The notes under the pieces are model-generated. The model was not told the DNA's origin. It searched no databases and saw nothing but the letters and a program-made list of their open reading frames with translations. A stretch of 64,000 nucleotides of DNA, taken from contig NZ_KQ948926.1 in the NCBI RefSeq assembly GCF_001514235.1, positions 216,884 through 280,883 on the forward strand. Direction: 5' to 3'. Below, piece by piece: positions 27,947-36,828 of this stretch (position 1 is its first letter; each line of letters begins with the position of its first letter). The position numbers were made by a program, and so were the translations under genes. The stretch is from Streptomyces caeruleatus (GTDB taxonomy: Bacteria; Actinomycetota; Actinomycetes; Streptomycetales; Streptomycetaceae).

Positions 27947-28545
27947 TGACCTACCCCCCGGACCACCAGGCCCCCACCGTGCCCATCCCGGCACCCCGCA
28001 CCGCCCAGATCGAGACCTTCACCGATGACCCGGCCACCGAACTCGCCCACATGCAACAGCGCCTGAACAGGTTCAACGAGCTGGGCATCCGCCTGGAAGG
28101 CCACGAGGTACTCGACGACATCGCCGCCGACATGGCCCAGCGCAGCGGGTTCGTCTACGCGATGGCGAACGCGTTCGGCGAAGAACAGACCTTCCTCGGC
28201 CTCTACCAGCCGCCGCCCGACGCCGGCTACCCCGTCGTAGGCCGCACGATGAGCCGCGGCCACGGATACTGCCCCGAGGTCGTACAGCGCCGACGGGGCC
28301 TGCCGCTACCCGACGTGGCCGCTTCCCCCCGGTTCGACAGCAACCACGTCGCCGACTCCATCGGCATCCAGAGCTACTTCGGCAGCCCCGTCATCGACGA
28401 CGCCACCGGCCTCGTCCTGCTCACCTTCTGCATCATCGACCCCGAGCCGCGCACCTTGAACGATGCGGCCAGGCTCCAGGCCATCGTCAAAGACGCCGCC
28501 CAGACCACGGCGGACGTCCTCAAGATCAAAACCTCTGGCCCCTGA
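27943..28545 (+). CDS. GAF-domain protein linked to the conservon
   Basis: 200 residues. A GAF fold occupies about 45-190 (DIAADMAQRSGFVYAMANAF, then GYCPEVVQRRRGLPLPDV and FGSPVIDDATGLVLLTFC). It contains a cysteine in GYCP that could bind a ligand or cofactor, but this is inferred. Overlaps the GTPase gene by 4 bp, so it is part of the conservon operon and may be the signal-sensing subunit. Confidence 0.78.
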   Translation: MMTYPPDHQAPTVPIPAPRTAQIETFTDDPATELAHMQQRLNRFNELGIRLEGHEVLDDIAADMAQRSGFVYAMANAFGEEQTFLGLYQPPPDAGYPVVGRTMSRGHGYCPEVVQRRRGLPLPDVAASPRFDSNHVADSIGIQSYFGSPVIDDATGLVLLTFCIIDPEPRTLNDAARLQAIVKDAAQTTADVLKIKTSGP

Positions 28546-28626
28546 CACACAACCCCCTCCAGGCCCCCACCCGCGGATCCGGCCGCACCCCGCCTTGCGA
28601 CCCCACACAGGGAGAGGGAGACGCCC

Positions 28627-29883
28627 ATGCCCACCACCGACACCCCACCCCCGGCGCTCCGCCCGTATCTCACCGCCGCCCACGAGCAACTGTGGGCTGA
28701 AGCAGAGGAGTTCGCCGCTGACCACGTCGCGCGCCGTGTTTCGCGTATGGAGGCGGCTCCGCGCAAGCTGGAGCGGGAGCTGCCCCGGCTCATGTCGGCG
28801 CGGGGCTGGTTCGGCGTGACCATCCCCGAGCAGTACGGGGGGATGGCGGCCGGGCATGTCGCCAAGACGGTGCTGATCCACCGCGTCGGTGTGGTCTCCG
28901 CTGCTGTGGCGGCGATCCTTCAGGCCACTCTGATCCCCGTCGGCGCTCTGTGCCACTGGGGCACGGTCGAGCAGAAGCAGCGGTGGCTGCCGAAGGTGGC
29001 CGGCGGCACGGTGCTGATGTCCATCGCGGTCACCGAACCGGACGCCGGCGGCCACATCGGCGGCATCCAGACCGTCGCCGAACTGGCCGGGGACGAGTGG
29101 GTCATCACCGGCGAGAAGATCCACATCGGCAACGTCCACCTCGCGGGTCTCCACGTCGTCGTTGCACGCACCGCACCACCTGGCGTTTCCGCCTCCCAGG
29201 CGCTGACCGCGTTCCTGGTCGAGAACCAACGCGAAGGACTCGGCAAAGGCATGCACCGGGCGCGGCTGGGGCTGCACGGCTTCTCGGCCGGGCGGTTGAT
29301 TCTGGACCGGGTCCGCATACCGGCGGCCAACGTTCTCGGCGAGGTCGGCCAGGGCATGGATGTGGCGCAGAGCGCCAGCGTCCTCTACGGCCGGCCCAAT
29401 TTGACCGCCGTCAGCCTCGGTATCCACGAAGCACTCGTCGAGACCACGGCGCAGTTCCTGAGCAGCCGGCCGCGCTACGGCGGCTACCTGTCTGAGCATC
29501 CCGTCATCCAGGACCGTCTCGGCGAGATGCAGGGGCGTTTCCAGACTGCCCTGACCACCGCCTACGGCGCCGTCCACCTCCTGGACAACCGTGTGGCCTG
29601 CGACCACCTGCTCGTCGGTGCCAAGCTCACCGGCCACCAGCTCGCCGCCCAGTCCGCACGAGACGCGATGGAGCTGCACGGTGCCCGCGCCCTGGACGGC
29701 GACTGCGAACTCCAGCGCTTCTTCCGCGACATCCAGCACACCTACTCGCCTGCGGGCACCGGTGAGTTCCAGCGCATCCACTTGGCCAGGACCGCTCTGG
29801 GAACCGGTCCCCGGCAGTGGTCCGAGCACTTCGCGTCCGAGGCCGCCTGGAGCCAGCCCACACCAGACCCGGCCCCCGCATGA
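28627..29883 (+). CDS. Acyl-CoA dehydrogenase-family flavoprotein
   Basis: 418 residues. N-terminal helical domain, middle beta domain with AVTEPDAGGHIGGIQT and GEKIHIGN (FAD- and substrate-binding signature), and C-terminal helical domain with an adenine-loop-like ALDGDCELQRFFRDIQHTY. The usual catalytic Glu position cannot be fixed by eye. RBS AGGGAGAGGGAG precedes ATG 28627. It lies 81 bp downstream of the conservon and may be its target or a biosynthetic enzyme of the island. Confidence 0.85.
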   Translation: MPTTDTPPPALRPYLTAAHEQLWAEAEEFAADHVARRVSRMEAAPRKLERELPRLMSARGWFGVTIPEQYGGMAAGHVAKTVLIHRVGVVSAAVAAILQATLIPVGALCHWGTVEQKQRWLPKVAGGTVLMSIAVTEPDAGGHIGGIQTVAELAGDEWVITGEKIHIGNVHLAGLHVVVARTAPPGVSASQALTAFLVENQREGLGKGMHRARLGLHGFSAGRLILDRVRIPAANVLGEVGQGMDVAQSASVLYGRPNLTAVSLGIHEALVETTAQFLSSRPRYGGYLSEHPVIQDRLGEMQGRFQTALTTAYGAVHLLDNRVACDHLLVGAKLTGHQLAAQSARDAMELHGARALDGDCELQRFFRDIQHTYSPAGTGEFQRIHLARTALGTGPRQWSEHFASEAAWSQPTPDPAPA

Positions 29884-29950
29884 CCCTGCGCGGCAGGCCC
29901 GCTCCTCCCGTCCCATGCTTCATCCACCCACTGACCTGTCCAGGTAATCC

Positions 29951-30508
29951 ATGACGAATGACGTTCTACTGGTAGCGGACGGCAGTGCGCCCGAGGCAAC
30001 TGACGACACCGCCACTCGGCACACGACGGCACCGCCCGAACTGACAGAGCGGCAGCGGCGGATCATCGCCTTCATCGGCGACGCCACCAAAGAGCAGGGA
30101 TACCCGCCCTCACTACGCGAGATAGGCGACGCTGCCGGGCTGACAAGCACGTCCTCCGTGACCCGCCAGCTCAGCCTTTTGCAAAAGATGGGGCTGATCG
30201 CCTATGACGCGGGCCGCTCACGCTCGTACCGCATAGTCGCCGACCCGCCCGCGGCGCCCGCGCCATCCATTCCAGCCCCGGGGCATGCCGAATGCTGCCC
30301 CCAGCAGATCGGCGTCAGTGACGGAGAGGAGCCCATCGTCCTCAGGGTCGTGCTCGATCCTCCTCACCGCCAGGCCCTGCTCGACGGAGCACTGGTGACC
30401 GTGCAACGGCTGCCCGTAGTTGACGCCCACACCAGCACATTCCCCGGCCGGGCTGTCTTCGGCCAGGTCACCGCCGTCGCCTACCCGGTGGACAGCCCTC
30501 ATCCGTAA
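29951..30508 (+). CDS. LexA-like protein with degenerate C-terminus
   Basis: 185 residues. Residues 30-95 are a good LexA DNA-binding domain (ELTERQRRIIAFI, GYPPSLREIGDAAGLTSTSS, VTRQLSLLQKMGLI). The C-terminal part does not show the Ser-Lys self-cleavage dyad expected in LexA, so SOS-type autocleavage is unlikely. It may be a stable repressor with a different effector domain. A separate genuine lexA should exist elsewhere in the chromosome. Confidence 0.7.
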   Translation: MTNDVLLVADGSAPEATDDTATRHTTAPPELTERQRRIIAFIGDATKEQGYPPSLREIGDAAGLTSTSSVTRQLSLLQKMGLIAYDAGRSRSYRIVADPPAAPAPSIPAPGHAECCPQQIGVSDGEEPIVLRVVLDPPHRQALLDGALVTVQRLPVVDAHTSTFPGRAVFGQVTAVAYPVDSPHP

Positions 30509-30528
30509 GACAGGGAGCTGATGTTCTG

Positions 30529-31242
30529 ATGCCCGACACCCCGCTCTTGGACTGTCCGTCCGACACCGGCACGCCGTCGGCGGCTGAGCTGCACAAGCAT
30601 CTGGACGACGCATTCGTGGCCGCCCGGATCGCTGCCCGGGTCGAGGCAGCGCCCGGCGCAGCCCTGGACCTGACCTTGCTCACGGCCGGAAGGATGCCTT
30701 TCGACCGTGACCCTGACCAGGCCAACGCCTGGCTCGCCGAACACAGCATCGACGCCAGCGCACGGTTCAACGATGCCATGGACATCGTGATCAGGCTCCC
30801 CACGGCCGAGGCCGTTCACCGACTGACCGCGCTGGCTCTCGACGCGCGCATCGCCACGCATGCCGCCGCAGCAGCCCTGGACGGCGCACTCGCCGCCCAC
30901 CGCCTGGCCTACGAGGTCGAGGTGACGGGACCCGGCCAGCTGAGCCTCGTCCTCCACGGTTCCGAAGACGCGGGCACCGGCCCCGCGTTCGCCGCACTGC
31001 TTGGCGCCCCAGGCATCGACGCCGGACTCGACCTCGCCCGTGGCCGCGGCATCCGCCGCCTGACCGACCGGCTCGCCTGGCTGCTCACCGGGGTCACCGA
31101 ATCCCTCGTACAGGCACAGGGGAGCACGGGATGCCGGCATGAACCCGACCGAGTGGAGCTCTATTTCGACCCCGGCCAGGCCGATCTGCTGACCCGGCGG
31201 CTCGAACAGGCCAGCTCCACTGATCAGAGCAACACCTGCTGA
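30529..31242 (+). CDS. Hypothetical protein, Ala-rich
   Basis: 237 residues, rich in Ala, Asp and Leu, with predicted helices; begins MPDTPLLDCPSDTG. No motif is recognised. It starts 21 bp after the LexA-like gene and codon use is that of a real Streptomyces gene. Function unknown; perhaps a partner of the upstream regulator. Confidence 0.6.
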   Translation: MPDTPLLDCPSDTGTPSAAELHKHLDDAFVAARIAARVEAAPGAALDLTLLTAGRMPFDRDPDQANAWLAEHSIDASARFNDAMDIVIRLPTAEAVHRLTALALDARIATHAAAAALDGALAAHRLAYEVEVTGPGQLSLVLHGSEDAGTGPAFAALLGAPGIDAGLDLARGRGIRRLTDRLAWLLTGVTESLVQAQGSTGCRHEPDRVELYFDPGQADLLTRRLEQASSTDQSNTC

Positions 31243-31419
31243 CTCCCGTGCGCGGCAGCCCCGTCGTCATCCAATGCCGCGCACGGGTTCCACTCCCTGT
31301 CGCCGAGCAACCCCCTAACTCCCCGCTCGGCGGCAGGGACCTGCCCTCCCGTTCCGGCGCTTCGGGGACCGAGGGGCGTTCCAGGCGTCACACACCTGCC
31401 AGCGAGGAAACACCCACCG

Positions 31420-32364
31420 ATGAACACGACGACGCAAACGACCCACACTGGCCTGCCAGAAGGCTGGTTCCTGCGTCCCGCGGTCGCGCGGATCAACACC
31501 TTCCTCACGGGCGGGACCGACCATTACAAAGCCGACCGGCAGCTGGCCGGCCACCTCCTGCGCTCGGCCCCGTGGCTGACGGACATGGTGACGATCAACC
31601 AGAGGCACGGGCCCCAAGCCGTGACCGTCCTCGCACGCGAACTCGGCATCACTCAGTTCCTGGACCTGGGATGCGGGCTGCCCTCCAGCTGGAGCCGCGC
31701 ACACGAGCGCCACGAACCCGCCCTGACCTATGAGGCCGCGGTCGGCGTCCACGCGGCCTCCCGCGTCATATACGTGGACAACGACCCGATGGTGTTCGCC
31801 CTCACCCGCTTCCTCCTGGAGGAGACCGCGACCGCCGCCCTCCGGGCCGACATCCGCCAGATCGACGAACTCCTCAACCACCACGAGATCCACGACACCC
31901 TCGACCCCAGTCAGCCCATCGCCGTCCTGGCCCACGACCTTCTTCCATGGGTGGACGACGAGGCGGCTACCACGGCAATGGCCGCCCTGCGGGACTGGCT
32001 GCCGGCTGGCAGCGCCATCTCCATCACCCACGCGAGCACCGACACGGACCCGCAAGCGATGAACAGCCTCATCGACCACTACGCCAAGGCCGGCATCACC
32101 TACCGGCCCCGCCCGCTCAAGCAGATCCAGTCGCTGCTGGGCACGTGGCCCCCGCTCCCACCGGGCCTCGTCCCGACCGCGCAGTGGCGTACCGGGAGCA
32201 TCCGCTGTCTGCCGTCCGCCGCGCACTCGCACGCCTACGCCGCCGTCATCACCTGCCCACGGACCAATCGTCCGTCCGCTGGACAACAGCCGACGGGCCC
32301 GGCCGACCCGCCCAGCGGTCCAGCACGAGGAGATCTGTTGAACCCGCCTGACGACGACGCCTAG
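31420..32364 (+). CDS. SAV2177/DUF574-family SAM-dependent methyltransferase-like protein
   Basis: 314 residues. The family signature WFLRPAVARINTFLTGGTDHYKADR appears in two parts (INTFLTGGTDHYK; ADRQLA), followed by FLDLGCGLPSS (SAM-binding loop) and VIYVDNDPMVFA. This large Streptomyces family often appears beside ATPase and conservon-type genes and its substrate is unknown. ATG 31420 has GAGGAAA upstream. Confidence 0.85.
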   Translation: MNTTTQTTHTGLPEGWFLRPAVARINTFLTGGTDHYKADRQLAGHLLRSAPWLTDMVTINQRHGPQAVTVLARELGITQFLDLGCGLPSSWSRAHERHEPALTYEAAVGVHAASRVIYVDNDPMVFALTRFLLEETATAALRADIRQIDELLNHHEIHDTLDPSQPIAVLAHDLLPWVDDEAATTAMAALRDWLPAGSAISITHASTDTDPQAMNSLIDHYAKAGITYRPRPLKQIQSLLGTWPPLPPGLVPTAQWRTGSIRCLPSAAHSHAYAAVITCPRTNRPSAGQQPTGPADPPSGPARGDLLNPPDDDA

Positions 32365-32550
32365 GACGGGGGTCTCCTCCCGGTCGCGAGGACCGCTGCG
32401 CCCGCTCCCACCGGACTCACGACCCCGCCCTCCGCGGGAGGAGGCAGCGCGGAGACCCCGCGCCTCGGCCGCGCTCTGTGAGTAGCCAGCGGCCGGCCCA
32501 ACCCCACCCACATCCCACGTGACCTACTCGATCTGGAATGAAGGGACTCC

Positions 32551-33456
32551 ATGGACGCCAGCACCGTCGACGTCGCCGTCTGGAACATCGAGGCCGACGG
32601 CGGCCGGAACGGCGAACGCCGCGACTTAGCACTCGACATCCTCGCCGAGTACAACCCCGACGTCGTACTCCAGCAGGAGGCGAAACACAGCCGGGAACGC
32701 GGTGGGCGACTCATGCATGCCGCGGAGAAGCGGCTGAGGCTACGCGGGTTCCTAGCCGCGCCCAACCCGTACGTCGACGCCGACATCGCGACCGCCGTGT
32801 ACCTGCGGGCCGAGATGTTCCACGTCGCCGAGCAGAAGCCACACGCCAAGCCATGGTGGCTGCACCCCTGCCGGGTGCAGGCGCAGCTCGGCGCCTGCAC
32901 CGTGCCGCTCAACTTCGTGTCGTTCCACATGTGCTACTACGACGCCGACCAGCGACTCACGGAAGCCGGATGGCTGACCACACAGGCCGAGACCGGCATG
33001 GCCACCATTGCGGCCGGAGACACGAACAGCTATCCACGGCGGGCCGAGCCCGTCGCGCTGCCAAACTGGGATACGGTCACCGACCGCGCGCACATGGTGC
33101 AGCGCACCCACCTGGACGCAGACGGCACCCGCCGCAGCGACACCCGTCCCGACGGCGTTCTCATCGATGCCGGGTACGTGGACCTCGCCCGTCACGCTGC
33201 CGACCACATCAGCGGCGTCGGCAACGGCGCACTCGCGGCCACGGCTGGATTCAGCAAGCCGGACCAGGGCGGGCCACAGCGCGTCGATCGCGGATACGCC
33301 GTCGGCGGCGTGGCCTCCGCTCTTGAGTACGTCGAGGTCGTCGACACCAAGGACACCCGCGAGGCTTCCGACCACGCACTGCTGCTCTACCGCTTCCACC
33401 GCACCCGCCTGGAACGCGTGCTCACCCAAGGCCGGTACGCGCTGTGCGCAGGCTGA
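32551..33456 (+). CDS. Endonuclease/exonuclease/phosphatase (EEP)-fold protein, copy 1
   Basis: 301 residues of the DNase-I-like EEP superfamily. Seen: VVLQQEA (metal-binding Glu), AAGDTNS (GDxN), and ASDHALL (SDH) in the C-terminus. All catalytic positions are kept, so it should be an active metal-dependent phosphodiesterase; substrate (nucleic acid, nucleotide or lipid) is unknown. ATG 32551 with AAGGGA upstream. A second EEP gene is at 52601, and the two are clearly diverged. Confidence 0.82.
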   Translation: MDASTVDVAVWNIEADGGRNGERRDLALDILAEYNPDVVLQQEAKHSRERGGRLMHAAEKRLRLRGFLAAPNPYVDADIATAVYLRAEMFHVAEQKPHAKPWWLHPCRVQAQLGACTVPLNFVSFHMCYYDADQRLTEAGWLTTQAETGMATIAAGDTNSYPRRAEPVALPNWDTVTDRAHMVQRTHLDADGTRRSDTRPDGVLIDAGYVDLARHAADHISGVGNGALAATAGFSKPDQGGPQRVDRGYAVGGVASALEYVEVVDTKDTREASDHALLLYRFHRTRLERVLTQGRYALCAG

Positions 33457-33716
33457 CGAGACGCCCCGTCTGGAAACAGGCGAGTCCCCCCGGCGACCGG
33501 ACCTGCAAGAAGGCTCGGCACCGGACGGAGCACGTGAGGGAGAACCCCCTCCCGCGGGCTCTCCCCCACGCACGACCGCCTGAACGAGAGCAGGATGAAC
33601 ATGCAGGTCCAGTGCCCTCACAGGGGCATCAGCACCGCCCATCGCCCCGGATCGCATGCTGCCGCCAGACAGGCGGCGGTCCGGTGATCAGTCACATCCG
33701 CGCCCCGAGAAAGGCG

Positions 33717-35186
33717 TCAGCCGTAGGTCCATTGCTGGCCGGTGCCGCGGTACTCCTCGACGGGAATCGGTTGCACGCCTGGGCGCATGCGCTCGCGGTA
33801 CAGCACCCCGCCAAGGTGGTCGACCTCGTGGTGGACGAGGCGAGCCAGACCCTGGGAGAGGCGGGACAGGTGTGGGGTGCCGTCGAGGTCGCTGTGGGCG
33901 ACAACGATACTCAGGGGACGAGACACGAGGCCGCGTACGTCGAAGAAGCTGAGGCAGCCCTCGTACTGTTCGTCTTCTTCTTCAGCGGACTCGGCGACAG
34001 TGGCGTTCAGCAGCACGATCGGCTCCGCTCCGGCCTCAGGCGGGAAGATCACGGCGGCGGATCGGTCGATGCCGATCTGCGGGGCGGCGATGCCCATGCC
34101 TTTGCCGAAGGTGTGCAGCTGGCGGACACGGCCGACAGCGTCCAGAAGCTCACGGATGACCTGCTTGGCCTCGTCGGCTTCAGCTGGCAGGTCGAAGGGG
34201 CGAGCGGGGCGAACGAGGACCGGGGCGCCCTCCTGGACAATGCCGGCGTTCGCCATCGCCTGGCTGGCGGAGAGGGTGTTCACAGGGTCGTTCTCTTTCG
34301 TGTCATCAGCCCTCTTCAGGCGCCATTCGAGGCGGAAGCGGGCGTGCAGAGTCGGATCGACCGTCGCCCAGGAGAAGACGGACTGGTCGCCTCTTTCGGT
34401 GCGCTGGGGCGGGGTGCGCAATGGAGCGAAGTCCGCGCTCATGGAAGTCTCCGTGCCCCACACGGACGGTTCGCTATCGCGGGGGAAGGCGAGTTCCACG
34501 GCGAGCCGGCGAGTGGGAAGCCGGACGGCACGCTGGAACCAGGGACCCCACAGCTCCGCGCCGACGGAGTACGAATACGTGATCTCCGCCTCCTGCCCCG
34601 GGTAGAGCGGGAAGCGGCTGGTGGAGTTCCGGAACCGGAGCCATACCTCCTTGAACGCGTCTCGGTCGTGCTTGACGGTCCAGTCCATCGGTTCGTTACC
34701 GCAGTGTGCCGTCAAGCCCAGTTCGTCCCACGTGAGCGGGCTGCGCCGGTACAGGGCGTTGGAGCGCTCGGGCTCGGAGGGGTAGCGGTCTACTGCGATG
34801 CGTACGAGGTAGCGGGTGACGGGGTCGATGCCGACATTACGCAGGAGCCGACGCATGCTCAGGTGGTAGACGCTGCCGTCGAAGCTCAGGGCCGCCTCGT
34901 CTTCCAGGACCAACAGCCCAGTGCTGGATGGAGGTTCGGACTGCTCGGCCGCCTGCGGCGATGCATCGGTGCGCTGCCACGCCTGCCACAGGGCGCCACC
35001 CGCGTCGAGTTCCGCATCAGCACGGCGTGCCAGCTGGGAACTCCCCTGCTCGCGGCCGGCCTCCATGTGGCTGACGTACGAGGGATCGATGTTGAGCCGT
35101 CCCGCGAGGGCCGCCTTCGACAGACCCCGCACGTTGCGCCAGTGCGTGAGTTCCGCAGCGAAAGTGCTCCGCTCCTCGCTCTCCAA
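33717..35186 (-). CDS. XRE helix-turn-helix fused to peptide deformylase
   Basis: 489 residues with an unusual architecture. An XRE domain (about 10-50: TFAAELTHWRNVRGLSKAAL, then YVSHMEAGRE) is joined by a 260-residue beta-rich region without recognised motifs to a full peptide deformylase. The deformylase has all three motifs: GMGIAAPQIG, EGCLSF and HEVDHLG (453-457), meaning the metal ligands and catalytic Glu are intact. Deformylases remove N-formyl groups from nascent proteins; a fusion to a DNA-binding domain suggests a resistant or regulatory copy. It is divergent from the preQ0 operon. Confidence 0.85.
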   Translation of the reverse strand: MESEERSTFAAELTHWRNVRGLSKAALAGRLNIDPSYVSHMEAGREQGSSQLARRADAELDAGGALWQAWQRTDASPQAAEQSEPPSSTGLLVLEDEAALSFDGSVYHLSMRRLLRNVGIDPVTRYLVRIAVDRYPSEPERSNALYRRSPLTWDELGLTAHCGNEPMDWTVKHDRDAFKEVWLRFRNSTSRFPLYPGQEAEITYSYSVGAELWGPWFQRAVRLPTRRLAVELAFPRDSEPSVWGTETSMSADFAPLRTPPQRTERGDQSVFSWATVDPTLHARFRLEWRLKRADDTKENDPVNTLSASQAMANAGIVQEGAPVLVRPARPFDLPAEADEAKQVIRELLDAVGRVRQLHTFGKGMGIAAPQIGIDRSAAVIFPPEAGAEPIVLLNATVAESAEEEDEQYEGCLSFFDVRGLVSRPLSIVVAHSDLDGTPHLSRLSQGLARLVHHEVDHLGGVLYRERMRPGVQPIPVEEYRGTGQQWTYG

Positions 35187-35431
35187 GATGACGGTCCTTT
35201 CCGGGAGTTGAGGAAGATCGTGAGTGAGCGCTCCTCATGGTCGCCTCATCCTGCCCGCCTGGAGCCCAATAGTGCCAGGCGGTGGCCTCGGCTACGTCCC
35301 TGGGTGCCGCGTCCGCCGCATTCCACCCGTCGCTGCGGCGACCTCGTCCGACTGCCGCCCCTACTTGAGGGCGGACTCACTCCACTTCCCCGCGCTGGAT
35401 GGCCCGGGGGATCTCGAAGGGTTCTCTGGAG
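35187..35431. promoter_or_regulatory. Divergent intergenic region between XRE-deformylase and preQ0 operon
   Basis: 245 bp with no gene. Both divergent promoters must lie here. No strong inverted repeat was seen by eye. A leader or preQ1-type riboswitch would fit the following genes, but the sequence gives no visible pseudoknot signature. Confidence 0.4.
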
Positions 35432-36139
35432 ATGACTGGACATGTGCCGCGTCATGCGGTCGTAATCGCTTCCGGCGGGTTGGACAGCTCCGCCGTGGCA
35501 TACCTGCTGGCCGCGCAAGGCGCCAGCCTGAGCTTGCTGTCCTTCGACTACGGGCAGCGCCACCGCAAGGAGCTGCAGTCCGCCGCCCTCATCGCCGAGG
35601 AACTCGGGGCGTCGCATGACGTGGTCGACCTAAGGAGCCTGGGCCACATTCTGGGCGGGTCGGCACTGACTGATACGACGATCCCTGTGCCGGACGGGCA
35701 CTACAGCGACGACAGCATGCGGATCACAGTGGTGCCCAACCGCAACGCGATCATGCTGTCGGTGGCAGCAGGGGTCGCGGTGGCGTCGAAGGCGGACACC
35801 GTGGCCTTTGGCGCTCATGCCGGGGACCATGCGATCTACCCAGACTGCCGGCCGCAGTTCCTGGAACACATCGCCCGAACGATCCACGTCGGCAACGAGG
35901 GCTTTCTCGCCGAGGACTTTCAGGTCCTGGCGCCGTTCCTGAACGCCACGAAGGCAGACATCGTGACCGCGGCGGAGGAACTGGGAGTGCCGTTCAAACA
36001 GACCTGGTCGTGCTACAAGGGCGGTGACCTGCACTGCGGAACGTGCGGCACCTGCTGGGAGCGCCGGGAGGCATTCCAGGTGGCGGGAGTTTCGGACCCC
36101 ACCCCCTACGCGGACAAAGCGGCGGGAGAGCGCCGATGA
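35432..36139 (+). CDS. queC: 7-cyano-7-deazaguanine (preQ0) synthase QueC
   Basis: ATP-dependent conversion of 7-carboxy-7-deazaguanine to preQ0. 235 residues. The PP-loop is SGGLDSSAVAYLL near the N-terminus and the zinc site is the four-cysteine C-terminal motif CYKGGDLHCGTCGTC. Starts at ATG 35432 (the ORF opens 11 codons earlier). Head gene of the operon and overlaps queD by 4 bp. Confidence 0.93.
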   Translation: MTGHVPRHAVVIASGGLDSSAVAYLLAAQGASLSLLSFDYGQRHRKELQSAALIAEELGASHDVVDLRSLGHILGGSALTDTTIPVPDGHYSDDSMRITVVPNRNAIMLSVAAGVAVASKADTVAFGAHAGDHAIYPDCRPQFLEHIARTIHVGNEGFLAEDFQVLAPFLNATKADIVTAAEELGVPFKQTWSCYKGGDLHCGTCGTCWERREAFQVAGVSDPTPYADKAAGERR

Positions 36140-36828
36140 GTGGCAAGTGGCGCATCGGGAAGCTGTTCCGCTTCGAGGCGACCCGCGAGCTCAGCGGTCG
36201 GCGGGACGGTCATTCCTTCACCGCCGAAATCGTGTTGGCCTCCGAGGCGCTAACCGGCCCGGGATTCGTCGCCGACTTCGGTGAGCTTGCCCCGGTGAAG
36301 AAGCACATCGACGCCGTTCTCGACCACCGCATGCTCAACGACGTCGTACCTGACCCGAGTGACGAGGGAATCGCGGAGCACCTGAGGGGATGGGCCCGGG
36401 ACCATCTGCCGGCCGCAGTCTCCTCGGTGCTCCAGGACGTCCGCATCCGCACTGGCAGGACCATGTCGCCTCCGGCCGGCACGGCGGTGGACTTCGGCGC
36501 CACGCACTGGCTTGAGGGGTTACCCCCCGGCCACCAGTGCGGTCACCACCACGGACACACCTACCGGGTCTTCCTTCCGGCCAGCGGTCCGGAGTGGCCC
36601 GCCCCGGTCAACCTGCCGCCGTCCTTCGCGGACTACCTCACCAGCGGACTCGACGGCCAGGTGCTCAACGACGTCTTCGCGTTCAACCCCACCTGCGAGC
36701 ACCTGGCCGAGCACTTCGCGAAGTGGCTGGCCGAGCGGGACATCGCCGGCATCGACGAAGAGGTCCTCACCGTACGGGTGTCCGAGACGGAGAGCACCTG
36801 GGGCGAACACGAGGGGAGGCCGGCATGA
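36136..36828 (+). CDS. queD: Tandem-domain 6-carboxytetrahydropterin synthase QueD
   Basis: Converts dihydroneopterin triphosphate to 6-carboxytetrahydropterin. 230 residues, about twice a single QueD domain: domain 1 (about 8-110) and domain 2 (about 118-225). Domain 2 has the zinc and nucleophile residues: His124, Cys135 and HHGH (138-141), plus SETES (216-220). Its usual catalytic LDH reads LDG (172-174). Domain 1 has LDH at 62-64 but no Cys and no HxH pair. The catalytic set therefore appears split between two domains. Start ATG 36136 overlaps the queC stop. Confidence 0.88.
   Translation: MSGKWRIGKLFRFEATRELSGRRDGHSFTAEIVLASEALTGPGFVADFGELAPVKKHIDAVLDHRMLNDVVPDPSDEGIAEHLRGWARDHLPAAVSSVLQDVRIRTGRTMSPPAGTAVDFGATHWLEGLPPGHQCGHHHGHTYRVFLPASGPEWPAPVNLPPSFADYLTSGLDGQVLNDVFAFNPTCEHLAEHFAKWLAERDIAGIDEEVLTVRVSETESTWGEHEGRPA

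Noticed and set aside
33444..35435. 663-codon plus-strand frame over the XRE-deformylase gene
   Set aside because: Antisense to intact deformylase motifs; no ribosome site or domain of its own.
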